This document shows, in pieces, positions 1-8,400 of a stretch of DNA of 10,836 bases. The DNA is from Acanthamoeba sp. SK_2022b (taxonomy: Eukaryota; Discosea; Longamoebia; Acanthamoebidae). The position numbers and the translations under genes were made by a program. Numbering within the stretch: the stretch's first letter is position 1; every line of letters begins with the position of its first letter. The stretch is from contig JANDJZ010001071.1 of assembly GCA_027943245.1 (NCBI GenBank), positions 1 through 10,836 on the forward strand, in the 5' to 3' direction. The notes under the pieces were generated by a model. The model worked only from the letters and a program-made list of their open reading frames with translations. It was not told the origin of the DNA and searched no databases.

Positions 1-686
1 TCGCCACTGATGAAGCGAATGAAATGTTAATTAATACCTTGAAGCCAAGAGAAAACCAAAGTACCAAGAGAGGAGATGATTAGTACCTCGCACGCCCTTC
101 CTGAAGACCAAGTTGATGAACTTCAGACCGGCCACAATTTCGTGCTGGACTCTGAAGGCAACCTCGATCTTGTACTCGCACTTTTCCTTGAGCGTAAAGG
201 GCTGGTCCTTCAGCTTCTGTTCCGATCCCCTCTCCGTGAAGTCGTACAGAATGTCGCCGTTGGGACGATCTTTACAAATGACCTTCATGCGCGTGATCAC
301 AACGCGGCGAGGGTCATCAGAGGCTGCAGATGGCACGAGAAGAGAGAAAGAGAACTGGTTAGATCTACATACATCTACGCAAATGCCTGACAACCAAGCA
401 GAATGGCTCTAAAGAATGGCTCTAAAATATAAGAAAAGATCCCTCTACAAGCAGGCAGAAAAGAAGTAATGCGCTGTATAGAGAGACGCGGGGGAGCCAC
501 GCTGCAAGAGGGGGGCCGAGGAACCGTACGAGCAACAGCGCCAGAGAGGGCAGCCTTGCCGAGAAGAGCCTCCTTGTATTTCCTCAGACTCTCGTCTTCG
601 TTATCCATTTCGAGGATGGTACCCATGTCGACCTTCTTGGAGATCTTGTAGCCGGGTGTCGTCTCTGGTCCCTCATCGTCCGACAT
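1..686 (-). CDS. Rho GDP-dissociation inhibitor (RhoGDI), 5' two-thirds, partial
   Basis: RhoGDI binds prenylated Rho/Rac GTPases, blocks GDP release and keeps them soluble in the cytosol. Exons by inspection: 530-686, 87-323 and the first 6 nt of a third exon at 1-6; introns 324-529 (GTACGG...GCAG) and 7-86 (GTACTA...TCAG). The start ATG is at 684-686. About 131 residues are seen out of roughly 200 usual for the family. The N-terminal regulatory arm carries the family signature DESLRKYKEALLG (about residues 31-43). The immunoglobulin-like prenyl-binding fold then starts with RRVVITRMKVIC and runs through FTLKEKCEYKIEVAFRV and EIVAGLKFINLVFRKGVR. Phase is consistent: C joins CC to give Pro53, and G joins TG to give Val132. 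The C-terminal third of the fold lies past the left edge. It is the most downstream of the four minus-strand genes; its promoter must fall in 687-1189. The family is certain; the third-exon acceptor rests on 6 nt only. Confidence 0.93.
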
Positions 687-1189
687 GGTTGCTGCTAAAC
701 GGATTCGCGGTACTGACGGGTACTGGAGAGTGAGAGGTGGTGTGGCCGCGTGGGAGTGGTTTTGGTCTCCTTTCTCTGCGGCACCAGGCCACCGACGACT
801 ACACCGTGCCCCCTCCCCCCTTCAAAGTCCGTTGCAACGCGAGTGGTCGCTGGGCCACCAACCCCGAATCAGACTGCGCCTTTTCACCGACCCACCAAGC
901 CAAATCCGCCATTTATCCCGCTTTCGTTCGGCGTATGGGCAGCGAAATGGCCTTGGTTACGGCGTTCTTTTCTGCGCAACGAAAGAAGAGCCCCCTCAAC
1001 AACAACCCCACCAACGCGCACGAAACGAGGGGTGGTGTTTTCGCTGTTGTTTGTACAGACACACACCCAGCTTGGTTGGGCGGCATACACACAGGGCAGG
1101 GCAGGGGAGGGGAGGAGGGCAAGCGAAGAAGGGGAGGAGAGAGAGAGAGAGAGAGAGGGTTGATGGAGGGGAGGGCACCAGCTGCCCGC
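687..1189. other. Intergenic: ligase 3' UTR and RhoGDI promoter/5' UTR
   Basis: This 503-bp gap lies between the stop of the RBR ligase (1190) and the RhoGDI start (686), both on the minus strand. It should hold the ligase 3' UTR and polyadenylation site on the right, and the RhoGDI promoter and 5' UTR on the left. I recognise no TATA box or other core element. The only marked structure is a pyrimidine-rich stretch (transcript sense) at about 1090-1170. Long plus-strand reading frames here are by-products of GC-rich sequence. Confidence 0.6.
1090..1170 (-). repeat. CU-rich tract in the presumed ligase 3' UTR
   Basis: On the transcribed strand this is an almost pure C/U run just after the ligase stop. 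Its core is an 11-copy CT dinucleotide repeat (GA on the plus strand, 1137-1158). In a 3' UTR such tracts can bind polypyrimidine-tract proteins, but that role is inference; it may be a simple microsatellite. A similar GA/CT tract lies at 1939-1957 inside intron 2 of the same gene. Confidence 0.6.
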
Positions 1190-3118
1190 TCAGTACTTCT
1201 CCTGGACGGTGAGGCCGCCCATGACGCCTTCGACAAAGTTCTGCAGGAACCTCTGGCAGACGCGCGTGTAGTTGGTGACCTCCTCCTTCCACTTGACAAA
1301 GGCCTGGTAGTCGCCGATCTTCTCGGTGGGGCGCTCGTAGAGTTCGGAGAGGTAGTTGGTGTGCTTTTCGAGGTCCTCCTGCAGGTAGACGTAGAGGTTC
1401 TTCTCGGAGGTGCGCGACTTGTCCTGGTCGAGGTAGTAGCCGTAGACGTAGGACCACTGGAGCACCCGCCGGTTGTTGATGAGCTGCTCGGTGGCCTCGA
1501 GGAGGAACTTGGTGTCGGCCGCGCGCACGTCGAACTTCTCCATGAGGGCGGTGCCCTTCTTGTCGGCGCCCTTGCGCTGCTCGTCGGCGATCTTCATGGC
1601 GTTCTTGTGCGACTCGTAGCGATGGAAGTAGAACATGTAGTGCTCGAGCTCGGTCTTGACGTTCTCGGCCCGCGAGTCCTCGTCCTTGGCGTTGGACTTG
1701 TCGTACTTGTTGCAGTTGTAGTAGCCGCCCGTGTGCGAGCCGTGGTCGCTCCACGGCCCTCGGCACAGCCAACAGAACTCGAACCCGCACCCGCCGGCGT
1801 TCTTGCGGCACGTCATGTGCATGCACCTGGCAGAAACCCAACCACCACAACAACAAGACAACCACCGGAGAGAGAGAGAGAGTGAGAAAAGGCGGGTTAA
1901 CCTCCAGGCGGCCACGGACACGCGCGCGCGCAGCGTTCGAGAGAGAGAGAGAGAGAGTGGAACACCACAGACACATACCCTCCGTTCTTCTCGATGGGCG
2001 AGCGGCACTGCGGGCACTTCTTGGTGTTGGCGATCATCCACGTCACGTTCTCCGACTCGTCGGCGGCCTTCTGCTGCCACAAGTCCACCGTCTCGCAGTC
2101 GGCCGGCATGTGGTCTCCGATCTCGAAGTCGCAGCACTTGAAGCAGAACCGGAAGCCGCACGCGCACGCCACGGCCTCCTGCCGGTTCTGCCGCTCGCAC
2201 CTCACGCAGTTGGAGCAGTGCGGCGCCGGGCACCACTTGACCTTGGGGTTGTCGTCCACGAACGATCGCAGCAGGTACTTGGAGTACAGCGCAAACTGCT
2301 TCGCGTCGACGATCTTCTTCACCGCCTCCTCGTGCACCACGCTGCCGCACTTGGGCGCCATGCACTTGGTGGTGATGCACTCGGGCCCGTCCGCGATCTT
2401 CACCTCCAGGTAGTTCTTCCAGCACGTGCTGCAGTACCGATGGCCGCACGGCAGCGCGAACGAGTCCGAGTTCTTGTAGTCGTCCATGCACACCAAACAC
2501 TCGCTCTGCCGTTACATGAACACCACACCACGTGAGCACACCGCGCAACAACACCCCCCCCCCAATCCACATACGACCCACACTCCAGCGCGCCCAAAAA
2601 TGTGACCGCATCCCTTCACATCTAGAGAAAAACGATGGCAGCATTGCACTCGAATCTCGACACAACGGCACCAAGCAGCACACAAAGAAATGCAACAAAG
2701 GAAAAGAAAAGAATGAAGTGGCTTGGGGGGGGTGGCAGCGTACAACGGCATCAGGGTTCTCTACAGGCTTTTCGAGGTTGAGGGTTGGCACACCTGCTTT
2801 CTTGCACACGCGCTCGGGGTCCTCGGTGTAGGCTTCTATAAGGCGCTCTCGATTCCAGTCGTAGCTTCGCAGCAGGCAGGCCGCGATGGCCCTGTTAGGG
2901 ATGCCCAGGAACTCCATCACACCGTCGATCAGCAGGCGCGACTCTTTCATCATGTCGTCCTCTGAGATAACCTCAAACGAGCGCTGCTTCGTGAGTGTCT
3001 CTTGCAACGCTTGATCGTCGACCGCGCCGAGGTCGTCTTCCACGTCTTCCTCGGCATCGTCGTCATCATCGACGTACTCCTCCTCTGAAAAGTATTCTTC
3101 TTCGGACATGTCAGACAT
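1190..3118 (-). CDS. Ariadne-family RBR E3 ubiquitin ligase
   Basis: RBR ligases take ubiquitin from an E2 at RING1, form a thioester on a cysteine in RING2, then pass it to the substrate. Exons are 2744-3118, 1979-2505 and 1190-1826; introns 2506-2743 (GTACGC...GCAG) and 1827-1978 (GTATGT...CCAG); product 512 aa. Order: very acidic N-terminus (MSDMSEEEYFSEEEYVDDDDD); UBA-like domain (about 60-110, LLIDGVMEFLGIPNRAIAA); RING1 from Cys128 (CLVCMDDY, then LPCGHRYCSTCW); IBR (WCPAPHCSNCVRCE, then CACGFRFCFKC); RING2 (KCPQCRSPIEKNGG, then CMHMTC, then FEFCWLC); Ariadne domain (FLLEATEQLINNRRVLQWSY and on to the C-terminus). Cys302 in GGCMHMTC matches the catalytic cysteine of HHARI and Parkin. 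Length is close to animal Ariadne-1. Known Ariadnes are autoinhibited by this last domain and activated by neddylated cullin-RING ligases; that is family knowledge. Met4 is a possible alternative start. Confidence 0.96.
   Translation of the reverse strand: MSDMSEEEYFSEEEYVDDDDDAEEDVEDDLGAVDDQALQETLTKQRSFEVISEDDMMKESRLLIDGVMEFLGIPNRAIAACLLRSYDWNRERLIEAYTEDPERVCKKAGVPTLNLEKPVENPDAVVRCHPPQATSFFSFPLLHFFVCCLVPLCRDSSAMLPSFFSRCEGMRSHFWARWSVGRMWIGGGVLLRGVLTWCGVHVTAERVFGVHGRLQELGLVRAAVRPSVLQHVLEELPGGEDRGRARVHHHQVHGAQVRQRGARGGGEEDRRREAVCAVLQVPAAIVRGRQPQGQVVPGAALLQLREVRAAEPAGGRGVRVRLPVLLQVLRLRDRRPHAGRLRDGGLVAAEGRRRVGERDVDDRQHQEVPAVPLAHREERRVCVCGVPLSLSLSRTLRARVSVAAWRLTRLFSLSLSLRWLSCCCGGWVSARCMHMTCRKNAGGCGFEFCWLCRGPWSDHGSHTGGYYNCNKYDKSNAKDEDSRAENVKTELEHYMFYFHRYESHKNAMKIADEQRKGADKKGTALMEKFDVRAADTKFLLEATEQLINNRRVLQWSYVYGYYLDQDKSRTSEKNLYVYLQEDLEKHTNYLSELYERPTEKIGDYQAFVKWKEEVTNYTRVCQRFLQNFVEGVMGGLTVQEKY
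1939..1957 (+). repeat. GA dinucleotide tract in ligase intron 2
   Basis: About 9.5 copies of GA on the plus strand (CT in the transcript). It lies some 20 nt downstream of the donor of intron 2 in the RBR ligase. A weaker GA run sits at about 1868-1882 near the acceptor side of the same intron. Confidence 0.8.
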
Positions 3119-3415
3119 GCTGGTGTAGAGGGGGGAAAAAAAATGAAGTCTGGAGTAGCTTGTGGGGGCGCTGGATCAGGCTGATGTGGGCGCAGATGGG
3201 GGGGGGTGGATTTGCTGGAGGTGACGGGGGTTGCTGTGTGCGCAGGTTGAATGAAAAACACACTACGCCACCCATATTCTTGGTGGTCGGCGATGCAGGC
3301 TGGCGTGCCGGCATTTTTCCCAGTTTTGTTTCGGCAGGTTTCCGCGAAAAGGAGTTTCTGAAGGTGTCAAGATTTCTTCTTCTTCTTGGGTGACATCAAA
3401 TCAGCGATAGTGGGC
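3119..3415. other. Intergenic: AsnRS 3' UTR and ligase promoter/5' leader
   Basis: This 297-bp gap separates the AsnRS stop (3416) from the ligase start (3118). On the transcript strand the part next to the ligase ATG is a run of T then C ending in CAG (3120-3148), which looks like a 3' splice site (separate entry). Next to the AsnRS stop is an AAG-rich stretch (about 3373-3388) that codes for five lysines in the +1 frame. I see no convincing core promoter or polyadenylation motif. Confidence 0.55.
3120..3148 (-). promoter_or_regulatory. Candidate 3' splice site of a 5' UTR intron
   Basis: Reading the minus strand, a run of eight T and six C, then CTCTACACCAG, ends one base before the ligase start codon (CAG at 3120-3122, then C, then ATG). 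This is a better pyrimidine tract and acceptor than most coding introns in the window. The simplest reading is a 5' UTR intron whose upstream exon lies in 3150-3415; I could not pick a convincing donor. It could instead be a pyrimidine-rich initiator region. Confidence 0.35.
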
Positions 3416-3686
3416 TCAGAACTGGGCGTGCTTGGGGTAGCGGGGGAAGGGGATGGCGTCGCGGATGTTCTCAACGCCGCTGACAAAGAGGACGAGGCGC
3501 TCGAAGCCGAGGCCGAAGCCAGAGTGGGGCACGGAGCCGAAGCGGCGGGTGTCGAGGTAGGCCTTGTAGGGCTCCTCGGGGAGGTTGTGCTCCTTGAAGC
3601 GGTCGCGGAGGACGTCGAGCCTCTCCTCCCTCTGGGACCCACCGATGAGCTCTCCCAGGGTAGGCATCAAGACGTCCATGGCGGCC

Positions 3687-3718
<32 letters not shown>

Positions 3719-4063
3719 AAAGGCCTTGAAGTCCTTGGGGTAGTCGGTCACGATCACGGGCGTGTTGTAGATCTTCTCGGTGAGGTAGCGCTCGTGCTCG
3801 GAGCTCATGTCGATGCCCCACTCGACCTTCTCCTCGAACTTGGCGCCGCTCTTGAGGAGGGCCTCGATGGCCTCGGTGTAGGTGATGCGCGTGAAGGGCG
3901 TCGCCAGGACGTGCTCGAGGCGCGCCAGCAGGCTGCCGCCCTCGCCCTTGTAGATCGAGTCGAGGAACTTCATGTCCTCGGGGTAGGTGGTGAGCACGTG
4001 CTTGATGCAGTGCTTGACGTACTCCTCGGCGAGGTCCATGTTGTCGACCAGGTCGTAGAAGGC

Positions 4064-4095
<32 letters not shown>

Positions 4096-5146
4096 AGTGG
4101 CGTCGGGTGTTGGAGTTCTCCGCGCGGAACGTGGGCCCGAACGTGTAGATGTTGCCCAGCCCGCACGCGTAGTACTCGCCGTTGAGCTGCCCCGACACGG
4201 TCAGGTAGGACGGCTTGCCAAAGAAGTCCTCCGCGTAGTTGATCTCCCCCGTGGGCGTGCGCGCCACCTCCTCGGGCTTCTTCACGCCGTTGAGCAGCGT
4301 CGTCACCTGGAACATCTCGCCGGCGCCCTCGCAGTCCGAGCACGTGATGAGCGGCGTGTGCACGTTCAGGAAGCCCTTGGCCTGGAAGAACTGGTGCGTC
4401 GCGAACGACAGACCGTTCCTCACCCGCGCCACCGCGCTGAACTGCGAGCCCGCACCAGAAAACGTTTCAGAACCAACGAACAGCCACCAGATTACTAGAA
4501 ATAATAATAATAATAATAATAATTCAATTCATTGGTGGAAATCGCTAAGACCAATTAGAAAGCCCAGTACTCATTAGGGGATAAGAACAAGGAGGAGATA
4601 CAAAGATTAAATGGAAATGAGGAAATGGGGGGGGGGTAGTACGGTGTTGGTGCGGGCGCGGAGATGGGCCTGTTCGCGGAGGAACTCGACAGAGTGCCCC
4701 TTGCCGGCCAGGGGGTAGGTCAAGGGGTCACAGCCGCCCACGAGCGCGACCTTGGCGGCGAGGAATTCGACGGTCTGGCCCTTGGCGGGGCTCTTGACGA
4801 CCTTGCCAAAGATCCAGATCGAAGCGCCAGCTGAGCAGTCGGTGGCCTTGAGCTGGTCGAAGCCCTCCTTGTTGCTGTCGCACACGACCTGGAGGCCCGT
4901 GATGAGGGAGCCATCGTTGAGGTTGATGAAGGCCAGCTTGCCCTTGTTACCGAATCGCACGGTCCTGATCCAACCCGCAACGACGCCCTCTTGATCGACC
5001 AGGCCCACACCTCCATCCTCGCGGCCCAAGATGTCCTTGACGGTCCATCTTGCCGAGAACATGTGCCTGCCGGCAGGGGCAGCGGCCGGCTGCTGAGCAG
5101 CAACAACCTCAGTGGTTCCCTCGGGGGCAGGAGTGGATGCTTCCAT
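3416..5146 (-). CDS. Asparaginyl-tRNA synthetase (AsnRS), class IIb
   Basis: It charges tRNA-Asn with asparagine using ATP. Exons are 4643-5146 and 3416-4441, intron 4442-4642 (GTACTA...GCAG), phase 0, giving 509 aa. Residues 30-150 form the OB-fold anticodon-binding domain ([23 protein letters not shown]). The catalytic domain follows: RARTNT at the exon end joins [19 protein letters not shown] without a gap. It continues with motif 1 ([20 protein letters not shown]), motif 2 ([19 protein letters not shown], Arg274) and motif 3 ([12 protein letters not shown], Arg483), ending in YPKHAQF, a usual AsnRS terminus. The string [17 protein letters not shown] marks AsnRS rather than AspRS. The [18 protein letters not shown] stretch resembles bacterial and plant AsnRS more than the animal cytosolic form; that comparison is from memory. 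The start at 5146 gives a normal cytosolic N-terminus; an in-frame upstream ATG at 5299 is discussed in the findings. Confidence 0.97.
4499..4524 (+). repeat. AAT trinucleotide microsatellite in AsnRS intron
   Basis: About eight copies of AAT (plus strand) in the middle of the only AsnRS intron (4442-4642). The transcript carries the ATT sense. No function is evident. Confidence 0.9.
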
Positions 5147-5469
5147 GTGTGTAAATGCGTGCGCGAAGATGTGTGGCGGAGGCGGAGGCGACGACAGAAT
5201 GCGACAAAGATGGGTGGCTTCTGCTTGCCTGCGCGGGGTCGTTATGTCTGGTTTTTTCCCGTTTTTTTCTCCGAACCCGTTCCGGCCAGAAAGGGACATG
5301 CCTGGTGAGAGGACACGCTTGATGGGGGGGGGGATGCGAACAGAGAGGGAGGCCTCACACGATAAAGGGTTGGGCGTAGAAAGTCTAGATTACAATTAAT
5401 TGGAGACAAGACTGTTGTGGTGGCGGGCGATAACAGATACACGATGGGTGGTGGTGGTGGCCGGCGGCA
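5147..5469. other. Intergenic: RhoGEF 3' UTR and AsnRS promoter/5' UTR
   Basis: This 323-bp gap runs from the RhoGEF stop (5470) to the AsnRS start (5146), both minus. An AT-rich patch at 5389-5402 reads AATTAATTGTAAT on the transcript strand and is the best candidate for the RhoGEF polyadenylation region, but no AATAAA is present. The right part of the AsnRS leader keeps an open frame with the AsnRS coding region back to an ATG at 5299. A G run at about 5324-5333 (C in the transcript) lies between the two. Confidence 0.5.
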
Positions 5470-8400
5470 TCAGCCGCGAGGACCAAAGTCGTCGAGGAAG
5501 AGAGAGGAGGTGATCTTCTTGGCGGGAGCTGCGATCTCTTCGACCCGAGGCAGGTCTGGCATGGACACCGAGGAGACCGCGTACGACGACGCGATCCTCG
5601 GGCGAGGCGGCACCGGGGCGGGGGTCGGCGGCAACGGGCGCGAGTCCTCTTCCGCCGCCTCCTCTTCCTGGTACTCGCTGTCCGCGGCCAAGTCGTCCTC
5701 CTCCTCGCTGATCGCGAGGCTGTCGGGAGAGGAGGTCAATAACGGTCAGCTCCGGAGGTTGGCGGCCAGTCGGCTTTGGCCAAATTTTGCCATAGGCCAG
5801 ATCTCTCGATTCCGTTTGGTTGCACGGCACGGTGGGGGAGGGGGGGGGGAGCATACAAATCGTCGCGGGAGAGGGTGTTGCGGCCGAGGCCCGACGACGA
5901 GGCCGGGGAAGGGATCGCCGCCAGAGAGGGCGAGGGCGGGGCCACCAGCCGCGGCGACGACATGGACCGCTTCCAGCCGAAGAAGCCCTTCTTCTCCTCT
6001 GCGGGTTCGAAGTGGCACGCCACGACCACGCGCGTCGAATCAGAGGTGGCGGTGGCGGGTGGTGGTGGAGGAGGAGGAGACAAGCGAACGCGTTACTTAC
6101 CGGATTGGAGGTTGGTGAGGGAGTCCTTGCGCTGCCTCTGGCGGATGATGAAGCTGCCGCCCTTCTTTCGCTCGATCTCGGCCTCCACTCCCTCTGTTCG
6201 AAGACGCACGCACAAACGCGGGGCAACGATTCAGTCCTCCCTCTCCCCTCTCCCCCCCATTCCCCCCCACCCCCATCCTGATTGGGGGAGGGGGATTGCA
6301 CAAAACGAGCACGCCGAGGCGGGGAGGGCGCACCCTTTTCGAGCTCCATGCGTGCCCTCTCGGCCGACACCTCCTGGAGCTGGAAGTGCTTGAGCGAGTT
6401 CTTGATCGCCGCCACCCAATCTGCGTGACACGCACGCGCGCGCACGCCACGATGAGCACGCCGCCCGGGGGAAAAGCGGGACGACACTGGGGGGGGGGTG
6501 GCGCACCTCTGGCGTCGGCGGCGATGGCGCCCAGGGTGAACCGCTCACGCACTCGCACGGCCAGCACGCCCTCCTTCTCCACGTCCTGGACCTCGAACGC
6601 CTCGAGACCTGTGGACGATCGCCCCAATAATGTGAGTGTTGGCCCTCTCGCCGTTGTTCGTTTCCCATTGGTTGTCGTTTGCTGTTTGTCGTTTGTGGTT
6701 GTTGTCTTGCGGGGAAGGTGAGTAGAGGCACCTTCCACGGTGCCCATGTTGACGAGCTTCACTTCGTCGAGGCCGACGTTGGCCAGCAGGTTGAAGCATG
6801 ACGGCTTGCGCTTGTCCTTGCGCATGTACTTGGGCTTCTTGGGCTTGCCTGTTGTTGGTTGTTGTTGTTGGTTGTTGGTTGTTGTTGGTTGTTGTGCAGC
6901 GCCATTTCATAAGGTCACAACCCGCCCGCCACCTTCACCACCACCACGTACCGATGAGGATGACGTCGGTGAGGAGCCACATCCAGACCCTGTCCTTGTT
7001 CTTGGAGTTGAGCCACGTCACCGGGCCCTCCCGCACCAGCTGCCTCCCGGGCGCCACCAGCTGTGGGCAGGGGCAACGTTTCTTAGAACAAGAGAGGGGG
7101 AGAGAGAGCAGTGGCGGGTGCCACAGGAGGGGGGGGGGTGGAATAGGCGTACAGCCACTCCGCCAAAGAGGGAGTCGATGGCGGCCACCTCGCTGTCCTC
7201 TGGTTGGCTGTCGGCCCGCGACCGCTGGATCTCTGCACGCCCATTCGCCGCGCCTGTCAGCCCAGCCACGAGGGAGTGGGTGAGTGGGGGGGGGGGAGAG
7301 CGCGTGCCGGAACCGCGGGGCGAGGAGGAGGGCTGCGAGCCGTAGGAGGAGGCGGGGCGCTGGATGATGCTCCCGGACTTGCGCGGGGAGAGGGGCGAGG
7401 CCTCGCCCTCGTTGACGCGCTTCCGCCTCTCGTGGAGGAGGTCCTTCTGCAGAAACTCCTTGACGAGCTTGTTGGCGCTCAGCACCCACTCCATCTTGGT
7501 CTCCGTCGAGCCCATCCCGAGCGTGTACGAGTCCTTCACCTTGACCACCGTCATTCCGTCCTTCTCCACGTGCTCCACCTCAAACGCCTCGTAGCCTGCT
7601 CCACCCCTCTCCACCATCAGCAACCAACCAACCAACCAACCAATAATCAACAACCAATAACCAACAACCAACCAATAATCAACAAATAACCAACAGCCGA
7701 CCAATAACCAACCAACAACGTGGCAAGTGGCATAGGGGGTGGGCGAACCTTGGAGGGAGGAGAGGTTGATGAGGCGGAGTTCGTCGAGACCGACCTTGGC
7801 GAGGGTCGAGAAACAGGAGGCGGTCCGGTGAGACTCCTGGAGGTGCTTCTGCTTCTTGGGCTTTCCGATGAGGAAGAGGTCGTTGAAGAGCCACACCCAC
7901 ACGTCGACGGGCTTGTCCTTGTTCTTCCCGCTCAGCCAGGCCATCTGCGTGTCCCGCACCAGCCGGCGACCGGCCGTGATCAACTGCACACACAACACAA
8001 CACAACACAACACAACACAACACAACACAACACAACACAACACAACACAACACAACACGCCATTACACCACCGACAGCAGAAAATGGTTAGTAGCCGCTC
8101 CTTGCTCTCGAGGCACGGGGGAGAGGGCGACGCTGATGGCAAAGGGAGACGCGTACGCCGATACCGCCAAAGTAGATGTCGATGGTGGCCAGCTTGCCCT
8201 CTTCCTCGGCCGAAGTGCCCGTCTGCTTCACCAGACTGAACACTGCAATGCCACCACCCCACCATCGATGAGCACCAACGCGCCAACGCGCCCATTGGGC
8301 GGCGGCACGTACCGGACATTTCACGGGACAAGCTCCGCTGGGTGGCCGGAGATGATTTCCCGCCGTCGTTCTCTGGGACCGAGCAACACGCGTGAGCAAA

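Noticed and set aside
737..1885. 382-codon open frame on the plus strand
   Set aside because: It lies antisense to ligase exon 1190-1826, which carries clear Ariadne-domain homology. The plus-strand product is a low-complexity Val/Leu/Gly sequence typical of the reverse of GC-rich codons.
996..1976. 326-codon minus-strand frame in the ligase region
   Set aside because: It is a wrong-frame reading of ligase exon 3; it is Arg/His/Leu-rich with no motif, while the other frame has the full Ariadne domain.
3386..4498. 370-codon open frame on the plus strand
   Set aside because: It is the exact antisense shadow of AsnRS exon 2, with no recognisable domain.
5736..5856. Extension of RhoGEF exon 5857-5998 to the in-frame stop at 5736
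   Set aside because: The stretch has a good donor (GTATGC) and a pyrimidine-rich acceptor (CTCCTCTCCCGACAG at 5720) that join DD-F-LAISEEEDD in phase. The read-through tail has no likeness to the rest, though it could be a minor isoform.
5417..6393. Two overlapping plus-strand frames of 205-233 codons
   Set aside because: They cross RhoGEF exons and introns in antisense, with Arg/Gly/Ser low complexity and no domain.
7991..8058. Regular repeat that might suggest an array or CRISPR-like element
   Set aside because: A uniform 5-bp unit with no spacers, inside a eukaryotic intron: a microsatellite.
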